Assembly (NCBI RefSeq): GCF_049200465.1
Contig: NZ_CP120836.1
Coordinates: forward strand, 3,906,001-3,970,000
Reading direction: 5' to 3'
Source: Leptothermofonsia sp049200465
GTDB lineage: Bacteria; Cyanobacteriota; Cyanobacteriia; Leptolyngbyales; Leptolyngbyaceae
Length of the DNA stretch: 64,000 bases
Shown: positions 26,110 through 34,623 of the stretch, one piece after another
Numbering within the stretch: position 1 is the stretch's first letter
How the letters are laid out: every line of letters begins with the position of its first letter
Made by a program: the position numbers and the translations under genes
Notes under the pieces: model-generated
What the model was told of the DNA's origin: nothing
The model's database searches: none
Seen by the model: the letters and a program-made list of their open reading frames with translations, nothing else

Positions 26110-26433
26110 TTATGGCATTCTCTCGACTTCAGCTTTCATTCGCTCTAGTGTCAAATGCATCTGGTCAAACATCTGCTGAGGAGTAATGCCAAATTGACCC
26201 AGTTGGGTTTTCAGTTGTTCAACCGTCATCTGTGCCATAAAGTCTTCGGAAAGTTCAAACCGCTTCATAAAAATGCGATAACGCTCCATTATGGATTCCA
26301 TCTGCTCTATGAAGAGCTTTTTGCCCTCGCGATCGAACTTTCCATAGTCGGCCCCCAGTTTCATGAGGGATTGATAGTCCTCAAATAGCTGTCGGGCTTC
26401 TTGTTGGACAATTTCAGAATCAAAAAATCCCAT
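26110..26433 (-). CDS. DUF1825 protein (conserved in cyanobacteria)
   Basis: A 107-residue, highly charged, helix-rich protein starting MGFFDSEIVQQEARQLFEDYQ and ending RMKAEVERMP, matching DUF1825 over its whole length. The family is nearly confined to cyanobacteria and chloroplast-lineage genomes and has no assigned activity. No signal peptide or membrane segment. Stand-alone gene, 121 bases downstream (in its own direction) of the J-domain gene on the same strand, so co-transcription is possible. Confidence 0.88.
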   Translation of the reverse strand: MGFFDSEIVQQEARQLFEDYQSLMKLGADYGKFDREGKKLFIEQMESIMERYRIFMKRFELSEDFMAQMTVEQLKTQLGQFGITPQQMFDQMHLTLERMKAEVERMP

Positions 26434-26554
26434 CGCTTTATATCAGATGTTTGATATCAACCCACCACTGTGGATTGCCTGTCTAAGACTATGAAATTAT
26501 TTTAATGCAGTCCCTCGGTTCAGTTAAGTCGTAGCAGGTAGGGGTTTCACTACC

Positions 26555-27496
26555 CTATTTCTTTGACCGAAAAAAACTAAACAATCCTCCACCCTTTGTC
26601 GGTTTAGAGTTTTGATGACGATTGGCTGTTTTGCTGTTCTTTTGAGCTTCATTGTCGGCAGACGATGGAATACCTAGTTTAGCAGCGTATTTCGTAGCTA
26701 ATGGGTCACGGGGATTAAGCTTCAGTGCCTGACGCATATAAACCGTTGCCATCCCTGGCAGATTTTGCTGAAGGTAAGCAACTCCCAGTAGGGCATGATA
26801 CTCACTTTTATCGGCTTCAATTTTGATAGCATCCCGCAGTTCTTGAACAGCTTGATTCCAGTTTCCTTTTTTCATGTACTCCTGCGCTCGCCGGTAGTGG
26901 CGCTGAGCATAATTTTCAGTAGCAGTTGCGGTGTCCGCTGGGGAGGGTGAAAACTGAAGCAGCTTTGCTTCCTTGGCGGCGACCAACCCAGTTCGCTTTT
27001 CGCCGATAAAGACCTCCCCCATTTTGAGCTGAAGGTAAACCAGATTTAATTCTCCCAATTGCGGCGTAATGGACTCGAACTGATTGAGGGGATTGTATTG
27101 AACTTCGGCAAGCTGGGCGATCGCCTGCTCATAGAACACATCCACTTCGCTGACTGGATACTGTAAGAGTCTGCGGGCCGGGTCACTTTGAGGTGATAGA
27201 GAAGCCTCCCGCACCAATCGTCGCACCTTAAACCTTAACAAAGCGGTGTTTTCCTTTCTTCCCTTCTCCTGCTTTAACTTTTGATAAGCGGGGTTGATGA
27301 GGCGAGCGAGGAGCTGAACGGCAAACTCTTTATTTGCCGCATCGGCAAGGGCTTGACTGTCAGGGTGAAGAATTTTAGTGACCGCCCGGTAACGGTTCAA
27401 AACTCGGCGATCGTCCGCTGCAATGGAAACCCCTAGCACTGCGTAAGGATCGGAAAATCGGTTCAGCCAGTCTGAGGAAAGCGAACTTGGTGACAT
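26555..27496 (-). CDS. J-domain and TPR protein
   Basis: A 313-residue cytoplasmic protein. Residues 14-75 resemble a DnaJ J domain (DPYAVLGVS...RYRAVTKILHPDSQ) with the HPD tripeptide that stimulates Hsp70. A central helical part follows, then tetratricopeptide repeats (YAQRHYRRAQEYMKKGNWNQAVQELRDAIKIE, YHALLGVAYLQQNLPGMATVYMRQALKLN). The C-terminus is basic and Ser/Lys-rich, ending FFRSKK. It probably works as a co-chaperone for one of the several cyanobacterial DnaK proteins; client unknown. Confidence 0.88.
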   Translation of the reverse strand: MSPSSLSSDWLNRFSDPYAVLGVSIAADDRRVLNRYRAVTKILHPDSQALADAANKEFAVQLLARLINPAYQKLKQEKGRKENTALLRFKVRRLVREASLSPQSDPARRLLQYPVSEVDVFYEQAIAQLAEVQYNPLNQFESITPQLGELNLVYLQLKMGEVFIGEKRTGLVAAKEAKLLQFSPSPADTATATENYAQRHYRRAQEYMKKGNWNQAVQELRDAIKIEADKSEYHALLGVAYLQQNLPGMATVYMRQALKLNPRDPLATKYAAKLGIPSSADNEAQKNSKTANRHQNSKPTKGGGLFSFFRSKK

Positions 27497-27746
27497 TGAT
27501 TCGGTAGCCTTGGATGCCGAACAAACTTGATATTAAATGCCCTACTTCTACTGTACTGTGTTCATTCAGACCCAACAGGAAAGATCCAGAGGAAGGATAG
27601 CCAACAAATTTGCTGTTGTCTACTTTTTTAAGCTGTTGTCTACTTTAAGCAGTCAATATGGTAGAAGTGATTGTGAGGCAACGGGTACGTTCCTCTTCAC
27701 CTCTTCAAATGAGAGGCTTCGCGAGTTTTCTGTGGAGTCAGGCAGC

Positions 27747-28145
27747 ATGTTGAATAAGCCCAAAAATCGTAAGGTTGCTGCTCTTCTGGCATTTGCCAGT
27801 GCAGCAAATCCCATTCCCGTTTCGGGGTTGCACAAGTTTTATTTGCAACAGCCTTTGTGGGGCATTTTGTACATGTTGTTGGCATTGACTCCCATTCCTA
27901 AAATCGCCAGTGCGATTGAGGGGGCCTGGTATTTAATACAGGACTCAGAGGAGTTTGATTTGAAGTTTAATTCGGGAATAACTTCCGAACCCCGGGTGGT
28001 TTCTAGTTCTGTGGGGGTAGATCCGGTTAAGGTGGGGGCGATCGCCGATGCGGTACGCCAGCTTGACCAGCTCCGCGCCGATGGGCTCATTTCGGAGTAC
28101 GAGTTTGAACAAAAACGTCGCCAACTGCTTGATCGCATTGTGTAA
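27747..28145 (+). CDS. TM2-type membrane protein with C-terminal SHOCT motif
   Basis: A 132-residue protein chosen to start at ATG 27747 (MLNKPKNRKVAALLAFASA). Two hydrophobic segments, KVAALLAFASAANPIP and QPLWGILYMLLALTPIP, flank GLHKFYLQQPLWG, the TM2-family loop. The C-terminus IADAVRQLDQLRADGLISEYEFEQKRRQLLD is a SHOCT oligomerisation motif. The longer frame back to 27537 has no supporting features. It is followed within 22 bases by the helix-hairpin-helix gene, so the two probably form an operon. Its last codons lie in an 18-bp tandem duplication. Confidence 0.82.
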   Translation: MLNKPKNRKVAALLAFASAANPIPVSGLHKFYLQQPLWGILYMLLALTPIPKIASAIEGAWYLIQDSEEFDLKFNSGITSEPRVVSSSVGVDPVKVGAIADAVRQLDQLRADGLISEYEFEQKRRQLLDRIV

Positions 28146-28165
28146 CCTGATCGCATTGTGTAACC
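28130..28165. repeat. Perfect 18-bp tandem duplication spanning a stop codon
   Basis: TGATCGCATTGTGTAACC occurs at 28130-28147 and again at 28148-28165. The first copy encodes the end of the TM2-SHOCT gene including its stop; the second lies between it and the next start, where it separates the two genes. Confidence 0.95.
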
Positions 28166-28167
28166 CG

Positions 28168-28725
28168 ATGGCATTCCTCGATTGGTTATCTACAACCACC
28201 CAATCTCGATTGAAAGTGATCGCCACCTATCCCTCACTCCGCTGGCGCATTCTAAATGATCCGTACTACCGCTTTCAATCCCTGGCTGAAGTTGAACTGG
28301 CAGCCAATCTGGGAGTTAAAATCGACGCAAATCAGGCGGGGGTAGATGACTGGCTGAGATTACCAGGGTTGTCTATTCATCAGGCACGGACGTTAGTTGA
28401 TCTGGCTCAAGCGGGTGTGCAATTTCATTGTTTAGAAGATATTGCAGCAGCTCTGGGCATGCCCGTCCAGCGTCTTAAGCCATTAGAACTGATTCTTCAA
28501 TTTTGCTATTACGCTGGCGACAGCGTTTACAGTATCAAGCCCGTCAATCCTAATTTGGCAACGGTTGAAATGCTGTTGAGAATTCCCAGGGTCGATCTCT
28601 ATCTGGCACGGGCGATCGTTGAAAATCGAGTGCAGGGACCCTATCGTAATTTAATTCACCTCCAGCGCCGTCTGTCCTTACCCAGTGACCTGACGGCAGA
28701 GTTAATGCATTACCTCAAGTTTTAG
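28168..28725 (+). CDS. Helix-hairpin-helix (ComEA-like) domain protein
   Basis: A 185-residue protein starting MAFLDWLSTTTQSRLKVIA. Two to three helix-hairpin-helix units are visible: LRLPGLSIHQARTLVDLAQAG, CLEDIAAALGMPVQRLK and VEMLLRIPRVDLYLARAIVENR. The last resembles the ComEA type that binds DNA, but there is no signal peptide or membrane anchor, so it is not the classical competence receptor. Its 3' end overlaps convergent lepB by 11 bases. Probably binds nucleic acid; target unknown. Confidence 0.8.
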   Translation: MAFLDWLSTTTQSRLKVIATYPSLRWRILNDPYYRFQSLAEVELAANLGVKIDANQAGVDDWLRLPGLSIHQARTLVDLAQAGVQFHCLEDIAAALGMPVQRLKPLELILQFCYYAGDSVYSIKPVNPNLATVEMLLRIPRVDLYLARAIVENRVQGPYRNLIHLQRRLSLPSDLTAELMHYLKF

Positions 28726-29386
28726 ATTGGAAGGAATCAGGAGTTAGGGGTCGGGAGGGGGAGTGATGGAGTGGATGAGTAGATGAGTGGGGTTGGGCGT
28801 GGTAAATGACACCTATTCGGTTAAAAGGGTAGAACCGAAACCAGGCTCGACCAATAATGTTCTGCTGAGGCAGAAAGCCCCAGATGTGAGAATCGTTGCT
28901 GTTGTTGCGGTTATCGCCCATCACAAAGTAGGCACCCTCTGGAACTTGTGCTGGACCCCAGGTGTAATTGGGGGGCTCTGTAATGTAGGGTTCCTGGAGA
29001 GGTTGATTGTCCAGGTAAACCTTGCCGTCGCGAACAAAAACGGTTTGACCAGGCTTGCCAATGATTCGTTTAATAAACGCCTGGTCTTTGGCATACCCCT
29101 GAATTTGAAGCTGGGGAGGCGGATTGAAAACCACGATATCGCCCAGCTCCGGTGGTCGGAACCGATAAGACAGTTTTTCAACAACGAGGCGATCGCTCAC
29201 CTCCAGGGTAGGCACCATCGAATCAGATGGAATGTAACGGGGTTCTGCTACAAACGTCCGAATCAACAACGCCAGGATCAGTGCAATAAAAAGAATTTGA
29301 ACATTTTCCAGCCAGCTCTTCCAGGCTGGGGAACGAACGGTCGAAGCCGGTTGGGGTTTGGGTTCCGTCGAATCTTCTAAAGTCAT
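28715..29386 (-). CDS. lepB: Signal peptidase I
   Basis: A 223-residue membrane protease that cleaves signal peptides outside the plasma membrane. A single N-terminal helix (about 29-45) precedes the Ser/Lys dyad: Ser56 in PSDSMVPTL and Lys106 in FIKRIIGKPGQ; GDNRNNSNDSHIWGFL is box E. Homologues stop shortly after RFYPFNRIGVI; the last 25 residues here (HAQPHSSTHPLHHS...) translate intergenic repeat sequence, extending the frame into the convergent gene. The core is intact, so activity is expected. Confidence 0.95.
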   Translation of the reverse strand: MTLEDSTEPKPQPASTVRSPAWKSWLENVQILFIALILALLIRTFVAEPRYIPSDSMVPTLEVSDRLVVEKLSYRFRPPELGDIVVFNPPPQLQIQGYAKDQAFIKRIIGKPGQTVFVRDGKVYLDNQPLQEPYITEPPNYTWGPAQVPEGAYFVMGDNRNNSNDSHIWGFLPQQNIIGRAWFRFYPFNRIGVIYHAQPHSSTHPLHHSPSRPLTPDSFQSKT

Positions 29387-29419
29387 AGACTTTATTCTCT
29401 CATGCTCTCCCTCTTTGTT

Positions 29420-29560
29420 GAATTCGGGTGAGGAGTGAAGAGGTGATGGAGTGATAGGGGAATAGGGTGATAGGGTCAGGTTGCTTTACTCCTTCACTCT
29501 TCCACTCGATTTACTCCATCACTTCTCCCTACTTTCCCCTTCTGGCTCCTGGCTTCTAAG
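29420..29560. repeat. Short degenerate repeats between oxidoreductase and lepB
   Basis: Purine-rich GATGGAGTGATAGGGGAATAGGGTGATAGGG is followed by pyrimidine-rich TCACTCTTCCACT and TCCATCACTTCTCCC and by CTTCTGGCTCCTGGCTTCTAAG. The same words recur throughout the gaps of this window. Confidence 0.65.
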
Positions 29561-29574
29561 TCTTATTCTCCAAA

Positions 29575-30282
29575 TCAGAATGCAATGAACTTCTCCGATC
29601 GCACCTGCTCCAACCGGGCTCCCAAAGCCAGAACTGTGGCCTGAATCTGGTCTGGGCGATCGCCGACGGCACAAATGTCCACATCCCACTCCGCCAGATT
29701 GAGCCCCTGTCGTGCCAGGACGTTCTCTGGATGGTGGTTAATCACCTCAATGTAATGAAAAGTAGACCAGGTTTGGCTGAAGCGATGCCAGTAGTTACGG
29801 TAAGGCAACTGGTCTGGGGTTTCAGGGTTGGACTGGATCAACCATACCGGGTACTGGAAACCAGACTCATAGAGCCAGTCAATCTGACTTTTTAGCGGTG
29901 CAATGCCAGATCCTTCTGCAATGTAAAGGCGCGATCTCGGGGGCAGTTCACTGATCGTCATCAGCCCATAGGGTCCTCGCAGGGGCAGGGTTTGCCCCAT
30001 TTGCAAATCCTGGATGTAGGCAGAACTCCAGCCTACGCGAGAAACACAGAGTTCAATTTCGGGGCAACGAGACGGGGAAGAGGCAATTGAGTAAATTTTG
30101 CTGAATCGTCGTCCATCGCGCTCAAACTTGGGCCATACCGACTGCCCCGGTAAAAACCGAAACTCGTCTCGATCCAGCCGCAACCGAATCGATTTAATCG
30201 TGGGTGTTAGAAAGACCGATTCTACAACCGTAGCAATGTAGTCCGCCGTAGGTGAACGGCGCAAAACTTTCAAACTTTGCAT
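29575..30282 (-). CDS. FNR-like flavin oxidoreductase under cobalamin riboswitch control
   Basis: A 235-residue protein from ATG 30282 (MQSLKVLRRSPTADYIATV), fixed by GGAGG seven bases upstream. It has the ferredoxin-NADP reductase fold: FSKIYSIASSP binds FAD, LRGPYGLM its pyrophosphate, and IAEGSGIAPLKSQ the NAD(P) nucleotide. No iron-sulfur cysteines or membrane segments are seen, so it must pass electrons to a separate partner. The gene is preceded by a cobalamin riboswitch, suggesting it is repressed when cobalamin is plentiful; a role in reducing the cobalt of corrinoids is a reasonable inference, not shown by the sequence. Confidence 0.85.
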   Translation of the reverse strand: MQSLKVLRRSPTADYIATVVESVFLTPTIKSIRLRLDRDEFRFLPGQSVWPKFERDGRRFSKIYSIASSPSRCPEIELCVSRVGWSSAYIQDLQMGQTLPLRGPYGLMTISELPPRSRLYIAEGSGIAPLKSQIDWLYESGFQYPVWLIQSNPETPDQLPYRNYWHRFSQTWSTFHYIEVINHHPENVLARQGLNLAEWDVDICAVGDRPDQIQATVLALGARLEQVRSEKFIAF

Positions 30283-30293
30283 CAACAACCTCC

Positions 30294-30480
30294 GCCTGTG
30301 AGTCGCAGGCATTACGGTACAGGGTGCTTCAGATAGGCATCCTGACTTGGGAAATTCACCATTGGACATTGATATGGTTCAATGTGAATTCCCTTCACAG
30401 TTGCGGCACAGTGTCGGATTTACACCGAACTTTCCCCAGGTCAACTTGACCCTGCCTGGGCTGATCCCCCAGACAATCTG
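30294..30480 (-). promoter_or_regulatory. Cobalamin riboswitch
   Basis: Read on the minus strand the order is GGGGAAAGTTCGGTG-TAAATCCG (30437-30415), CACTGTGCCGCAACTGTGAA (30412-30393, the B12 box), and AAGTCAGGATGCCTATCTGA (30348-30329), then a hairpin GCCTG-cgactca-CAGGC (30310-30294) whose 3' arm abuts the GGAGG ribosome site of the oxidoreductase. These are the conserved segments of the cobalamin aptamer in the right order and spacing. Adjacency to the ribosome site suggests translational control. TAGAAT at 30499-30494 is a possible -10 element. Confidence 0.9.
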
Positions 30481-30524
30481 AAGTCGCTTTGTGATTCTAG
30501 CTCAAGGTTGCGATCGCAAACGTC

Positions 30525-30722
30525 TTAATCCTGCTTCAGGTTTGCACTCAGCCATTCTGAGGTTTCCAGGGTCAGTTTTAACTGAGCCCGTCCCAGCTCG
30601 CCATATTCAATCTCAGAAATGGTGCAGGAATATTGCCATCCGGTTGCTTCTGAGACGATCTTGGCGATCGCCTCTTCTAGAGCTGCTGTTTCAACCTTTT
30701 TCAGCTTTTCGTGGGCATCCAT
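30525..30722 (-). CDS. Small conserved-looking hypothetical protein
   Basis: A 65-residue acidic protein MDAHEKLKKVETAALEEAIA, then EATGWQYSCTISEIEYGELG and RAQLKLTLETSEWL. The alternation looks like one amphipathic helix followed by beta strands. It starts six bases after the stop of the DUF3616 gene on the same strand, with GGAATG as a weak ribosome site, so the two are probably co-transcribed. I do not recognise the family. Confidence 0.65.
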   Translation of the reverse strand: MDAHEKLKKVETAALEEAIAKIVSEATGWQYSCTISEIEYGELGRAQLKLTLETSEWLSANLKQD

Positions 30723-30728
30723 TACTTT

Positions 30729-31805
30729 TCATTCCAAAAGAAAAACATCGGCAAAGACAGCATTGGGTGCGATTCTTCTCCTTTCATCAGGTAAATCGTA
30801 AACTACCATGAGCGCATTTTGCTGCCCTAAACATGGAAAAAGTGATAACCCTTCAGCATGATCACTCCCAATTGTGAAAGGCAAATCAAACAAAACTTCT
30901 AAATGATTGGACGTTTCCCAAATTAACGAGTCGTGCGATCGCTCCAGCACTTTTTTCAACCGAAATAAACGCATCTCCCCTTCTAATTGCATCGTAGGGC
31001 CTGCCAAAATAATTAAATCATCCCCACAAAAGCAAAGTTCCCGAATACCCAATCCGTTCAGTTCAAGAAAGTGCTTGATATATTTCTTCCCATCCTTTCC
31101 AAGAGTCTTTAAAGTTAACACTCCCAGCTCCAATTCCTTCACTTCAATCTCTAAAATGACTGACCAACTCTGTAAAACAGGTCCCCGTAATCCTAAGAAC
31201 AACCTGTCTTTGTAAACTGCCAAACCTTCAATATCAAAACCATTTTCTTTACCAGGAATCGGCATTGAAAGGTAGGGACCCAGATGTTCATCTTCTTTCA
31301 AAACATCAATCAACTGATTGCTTTCTTCTGTTCTCTGAAGATAGGCAGCCGTCAATTCCCGATCTGGATCCCTGGGATGGGGACAAGTTTTGTATAGTTC
31401 ACCCTCAATAACTGGAATTCTGGCAATTAAATAACGGTTTAGTTCTCGCTGGATCTCGGCGAGTCGGCGGATATCTTTATCTGAATTTTTTCCCTTAGGC
31501 TTCTTCCTCTTTAAGCTGTGAGAACCCGCTATCCACAGATAGGAATCGGAATAATCAATACCTTCAATGTCAATTTCATCCTCCTGATTCAGCAAAGGGA
31601 CAAAATCCCCCACCTTGAACGGTTGATGCTTGCCAAAAATATAAGGCTCAATTGGAGATAGCCGTTCAATTGTATTCAGTTCATCAGAACCCAACCAGAG
31701 ATTGCCATCCGGTGTCCTGACAACGGCTGAAAGCTCCCCCAGCAAATCCTCTGACTCTTCAGCAAAACGCAACAACACTCGACTTAGCAAAAAAGGAACT
31801 GGCAT
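30729..31805 (-). CDS. DUF3616 protein
   Basis: A 358-residue protein from ATG 31805 (MPVPFLLSRVLLRFAEES), which has GGAG seven bases upstream; the longer frame to 31874 translates Pro/His-rich repeat sequence. The pattern of strand-rich blades (GELSAVVRTPDGNLWLGSDE, EIDIEGIDYSDSYLWIAGSHS, FDIEGLAVYKDRLFLGLRGPV, LCFCGDDLIILAGPT, GSDHAEGLSLFPCL) indicates a beta-propeller and matches DUF3616. No signal peptide. Repeated D-I-E-G motifs could bind a metal or ligand at the propeller centre; the family has no established function. Confidence 0.85.
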   Translation of the reverse strand: MPVPFLLSRVLLRFAEESEDLLGELSAVVRTPDGNLWLGSDELNTIERLSPIEPYIFGKHQPFKVGDFVPLLNQEDEIDIEGIDYSDSYLWIAGSHSLKRKKPKGKNSDKDIRRLAEIQRELNRYLIARIPVIEGELYKTCPHPRDPDRELTAAYLQRTEESNQLIDVLKEDEHLGPYLSMPIPGKENGFDIEGLAVYKDRLFLGLRGPVLQSWSVILEIEVKELELGVLTLKTLGKDGKKYIKHFLELNGLGIRELCFCGDDLIILAGPTMQLEGEMRLFRLKKVLERSHDSLIWETSNHLEVLFDLPFTIGSDHAEGLSLFPCLGQQNALMVVYDLPDERRRIAPNAVFADVFLLE

Positions 31806-31935
31806 GGAGATGCTCCAGGGGGGTGGATGGGGGGATGGGTAGATGGGGGGATGGGTGGGGAGTGATGGAGTCAAGGAGTGATGGAGTCTATCACCCCGTT
31901 ACTCTATCACTCCCTTACCCCTCTCTCCTCACTTA
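31806..31935. repeat. Short degenerate repeats between thrS and DUF3616 gene
   Basis: GGTGGATGGGGGGATGGGTAGATGGGGGGATGGG (31819-31857) is followed by GTGATGGAGTCA direct repeats and the complementary TCACCCCGTTACTCTATCACTCCC. No gene. Confidence 0.7.
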
Positions 31936-31960
31936 ACAAAAATTCCCTTCCCCCCCCTCC

Positions 31961-33793
31961 TCAGAAGTACCCATGAGTTTCATTGGTGTGCTTGAGCCGT
32001 TCCAACACTTCAGAAACCGGGATTACGCCCAGTTCACCGGAGGCGCGAGTACGGATGCTGAGGGAGTTGGATTCTACTTCTTTGGCACCGATGATGGCCA
32101 TAACAGGAATTTTGTCCTTCTCTGCATTGCGGATCAGTTTGCCGAGGCGATCGCCACTGGTATCCACCTCTGCCCGCAGTCCCAATGCCTGCATCTGCTT
32201 AACCACCTGTTTTGCATAGGGCAAAAACTCTTCTGCTACGGGTAAGAGCCGCGCCTGGGTTGGGGCTAACCATAGTGGAAAGTCCCCCGCGTATTCCTCA
32301 ATCAAAATCCCAATCAGGCGTTCCAGGGAGCCAAAGGGTGCCCGATGAATCATTACCGGACGTTTGCGGGTACCATCCTCTGCCACGTATTCCAGTTCAA
32401 ACCGCTCTGGCAGGTTGTAATCTACCTGCACAGTACCAAGCTGCCACTCCCGATCCAGCACATCCTGGAAGATGAAATCCAGCTTTGGCCCGTAGAAAGC
32501 CGCTTCCCCAATTCCTTCAAAGTGGGGTAAACCAAGCGCTTCCACTGCCCGACGAATGGCGCTCTGTGCTTTATCCCAGGCTTCATCGGAACCGATGTAT
32601 TTATCGGAGTCGGGATCGCGGAAACTGAGCCGTGCCCGGAAGTTTTTCAGTTGCAGACTCTTGAACACCGACAGGATCAGATCCACAACGTTCAAAAACT
32701 CCTGATCGAGCTGCTCCGGCGTGACAAACAGGTGAGAATCATCTACGGTGAAGCCGCGCACGCGAGTTAAACCACCCAGTTCCCCGGACTGCTCAAATCG
32801 GTAGACGGTGCCAAACTCGGCCAATCGCATTGGCAAATCCCGATAGGAGCGGAGTTCGCTCTTGTAGATCTGGATGTGGAAGGGGCAGTTCATAGGTTTG
32901 AGTACGAAGCCCTGCTCATGCTGCTCAGACTCTTCATCCTCTGCCATCATGGGGAACATATCTTCCTTGTACTTCTGCCAGTGCCCGGAAATTTTGAACA
33001 GATCCACCCGTGCAATGTGGGGGGTCACGACTGGCAGATAGCCGCGTTTGAGTTGTTCCTGTTTGAGAAAGTCTTCCAGGAGCGATCGCACCACCGTTCC
33101 CTTCGGAGTCCACAGGGGCAAACCGGGGCCTACCGGATCGGCAAAGATAAACAGCCCTAACTCTTTGCCCAGCTTGCGGTGATCACGGCGGAGGGCTTCT
33201 TCCTTGCGGCGTTTGTACTCAGCCAGTTGCTCCGGCGACTCCCAGGCAGTGCCATAGATACGCTGGAGCTGGGCCCTGTTTTCATCCCCGCGCCAGTAAG
33301 CCCCTGCGACACTTTCCAGATCAAACGCATCGGGATGAATATCTGCCGTATTCTCCACATGCGGACCCGCGCACAGATCCCACCACTGGTCGCCCAGATG
33401 ATAGATCGTGATTGGATCGCCCTGGATATCCGCCAGAATTTCCAGCTTGTAAGGTTCATTGATGGCCTTAATGCGGCATTCGGCTTCTTCCCGGCTCACC
33501 TCTTCGCGAATCACGGGCAGTTTCCGGTTGATGATCTTAACCATCTCCTTGCGAATCGCTTTCAAGTCCTTTTCGGTGAACGGCTCAGGATTGTCAAAGT
33601 CATAATAGAAGCCGTTTTCAATCCAGGGGCCGATCGTGACTTGCGCCTTTGGAAATAGCTTTTGAACCGCCATTGCCATGATGTGGGAAGTGGTATGGCG
33701 GATCTTCTTTAATGACTCTGATTCACTGGTTTTGGGAAGATGGATCTTTTCAGATGGATCAGGTTGATTTGCTGCAGATTCTTTACCAGGCAT
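31961..33793 (-). CDS. thrS: Threonyl-tRNA synthetase, short cyanobacterial form
   Basis: A 610-residue class II synthetase. It lacks the N-terminal TGS domain of the E. coli enzyme and begins directly with the editing-domain part: HTTSHIMAMAVQKLFP carries the HxxxH zinc site of the editing centre and later DLCAGPHVENT its CxxxH. The catalytic core has MNCPFHIQIY with the zinc-binding Cys, RLAEFGTVYRFEQSG as motif 2 and IHRAPFGSLERLIGILIEEY as motif 3; the anticodon domain follows. Cytoplasmic. The 348-base upstream gap has a G/C-rich hairpin at 33851 but no T-box is expected in this phylum. Confidence 0.96.
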   Translation of the reverse strand: MPGKESAANQPDPSEKIHLPKTSESESLKKIRHTTSHIMAMAVQKLFPKAQVTIGPWIENGFYYDFDNPEPFTEKDLKAIRKEMVKIINRKLPVIREEVSREEAECRIKAINEPYKLEILADIQGDPITIYHLGDQWWDLCAGPHVENTADIHPDAFDLESVAGAYWRGDENRAQLQRIYGTAWESPEQLAEYKRRKEEALRRDHRKLGKELGLFIFADPVGPGLPLWTPKGTVVRSLLEDFLKQEQLKRGYLPVVTPHIARVDLFKISGHWQKYKEDMFPMMAEDEESEQHEQGFVLKPMNCPFHIQIYKSELRSYRDLPMRLAEFGTVYRFEQSGELGGLTRVRGFTVDDSHLFVTPEQLDQEFLNVVDLILSVFKSLQLKNFRARLSFRDPDSDKYIGSDEAWDKAQSAIRRAVEALGLPHFEGIGEAAFYGPKLDFIFQDVLDREWQLGTVQVDYNLPERFELEYVAEDGTRKRPVMIHRAPFGSLERLIGILIEEYAGDFPLWLAPTQARLLPVAEEFLPYAKQVVKQMQALGLRAEVDTSGDRLGKLIRNAEKDKIPVMAIIGAKEVESNSLSIRTRASGELGVIPVSEVLERLKHTNETHGYF

Positions 33794-34141
33794 AAACTTT
33801 ACTCGATAAACAACAACAGACGGAGCGAAATGAAGGGGTATGAGCCTCTCAGGGGCGTGTGTTCGCCCCTAGATAGTTCGCTCCTGTCCAGTTGTTGCAA
33901 CCCAGCTTCGCGATCGCTGAGAGCCATGACTTCTTAAACTCATCCTGTATGCCTGAAAAGACATGAAATTTGAAAAATCCAATCGTTTTCTAGATCTACA
34001 ATCTCTATCTTACTGATTCCACCTGCACACCGATGGCTTGAATCGATCGCGAAGAAATGTAGATTTTTGTTTCAATTCTTAAAAGACGCTAAGATATTTT
34101 CAGAAGAATCTTAGATTTAAGGCATCGAGAGTTCATTTCTT
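33794..34141. other. Divergent promoter gap with a hairpin
   Basis: No gene is seen. A perfect 7-bp hairpin AGGGGCG-tgtgtt-CGCCCCT lies at 33851-33870, 58 bases upstream of the thrS start, within its probable leader. The right part is A/T-rich and should hold the promoter of the DUF2605 gene. Confidence 0.55.
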
Positions 34142-34459
34142 ATGTTTAGTCCCAACCCTCCCGATTCAGATCTTCTAAAATCGCTTCTGGAGCCATTGCT
34201 GGATGACTTTCAGTACTGGTTTGGGCGATCTCGCCAGTTTCTTGAAACGGAAAAAATTCCCTTCCTTAGTCCCGAAGAACAGGCAGACCTTCTAGACCGA
34301 GTGGTGACGGCTCAGAAAGAAGTGAGCACGACCCAGATGCTGTTTAAGGCAACCAATGGTCAGGTCGGTATTGAAGCCTCCATGATGGCTCCCTGGCACC
34401 GTCTGGTGACTGAATGCTGGCAGATTGCTGTCCGTTTTCGATTGGGACAGTCTGCCTGA
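34142..34459 (+). CDS. DUF2605 protein
   Basis: A 105-residue, mostly helical cytoplasmic protein: LLKSLLEPLLDDFQYWFGRSRQFLE, FLSPEEQADLLDRVV, then WHRLVTECWQIAVRFR. It matches DUF2605, found almost only in cyanobacteria, normally next to DUF2973 as here. The function is unknown. First gene of a plus-strand series with the DUF2973 gene and the GTPase. Confidence 0.85.
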   Translation: MFSPNPPDSDLLKSLLEPLLDDFQYWFGRSRQFLETEKIPFLSPEEQADLLDRVVTAQKEVSTTQMLFKATNGQVGIEASMMAPWHRLVTECWQIAVRFRLGQSA

Positions 34460-34623
34460 AACGGGATTCAGAATTTTCCAAAAATTTGCGAGACTAGATA
34501 GTGTAAATTCGATTCAAGCCAAATCTGTCAGTTAGACGATTAATTCGTTGTTCGCTCTTCGTGCTTTGAAAAAATACTGTTTCAACTTTCAGCATCACGC
34601 TGTCTGAGCCAGAGGGAAGCGTT

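Noticed and set aside
33851..33870. T-box or attenuator for thrS
   Set aside because: Only a simple 7-bp G/C hairpin is present; no specifier loop or T-box sequence, and T-boxes are not known for this phylum.
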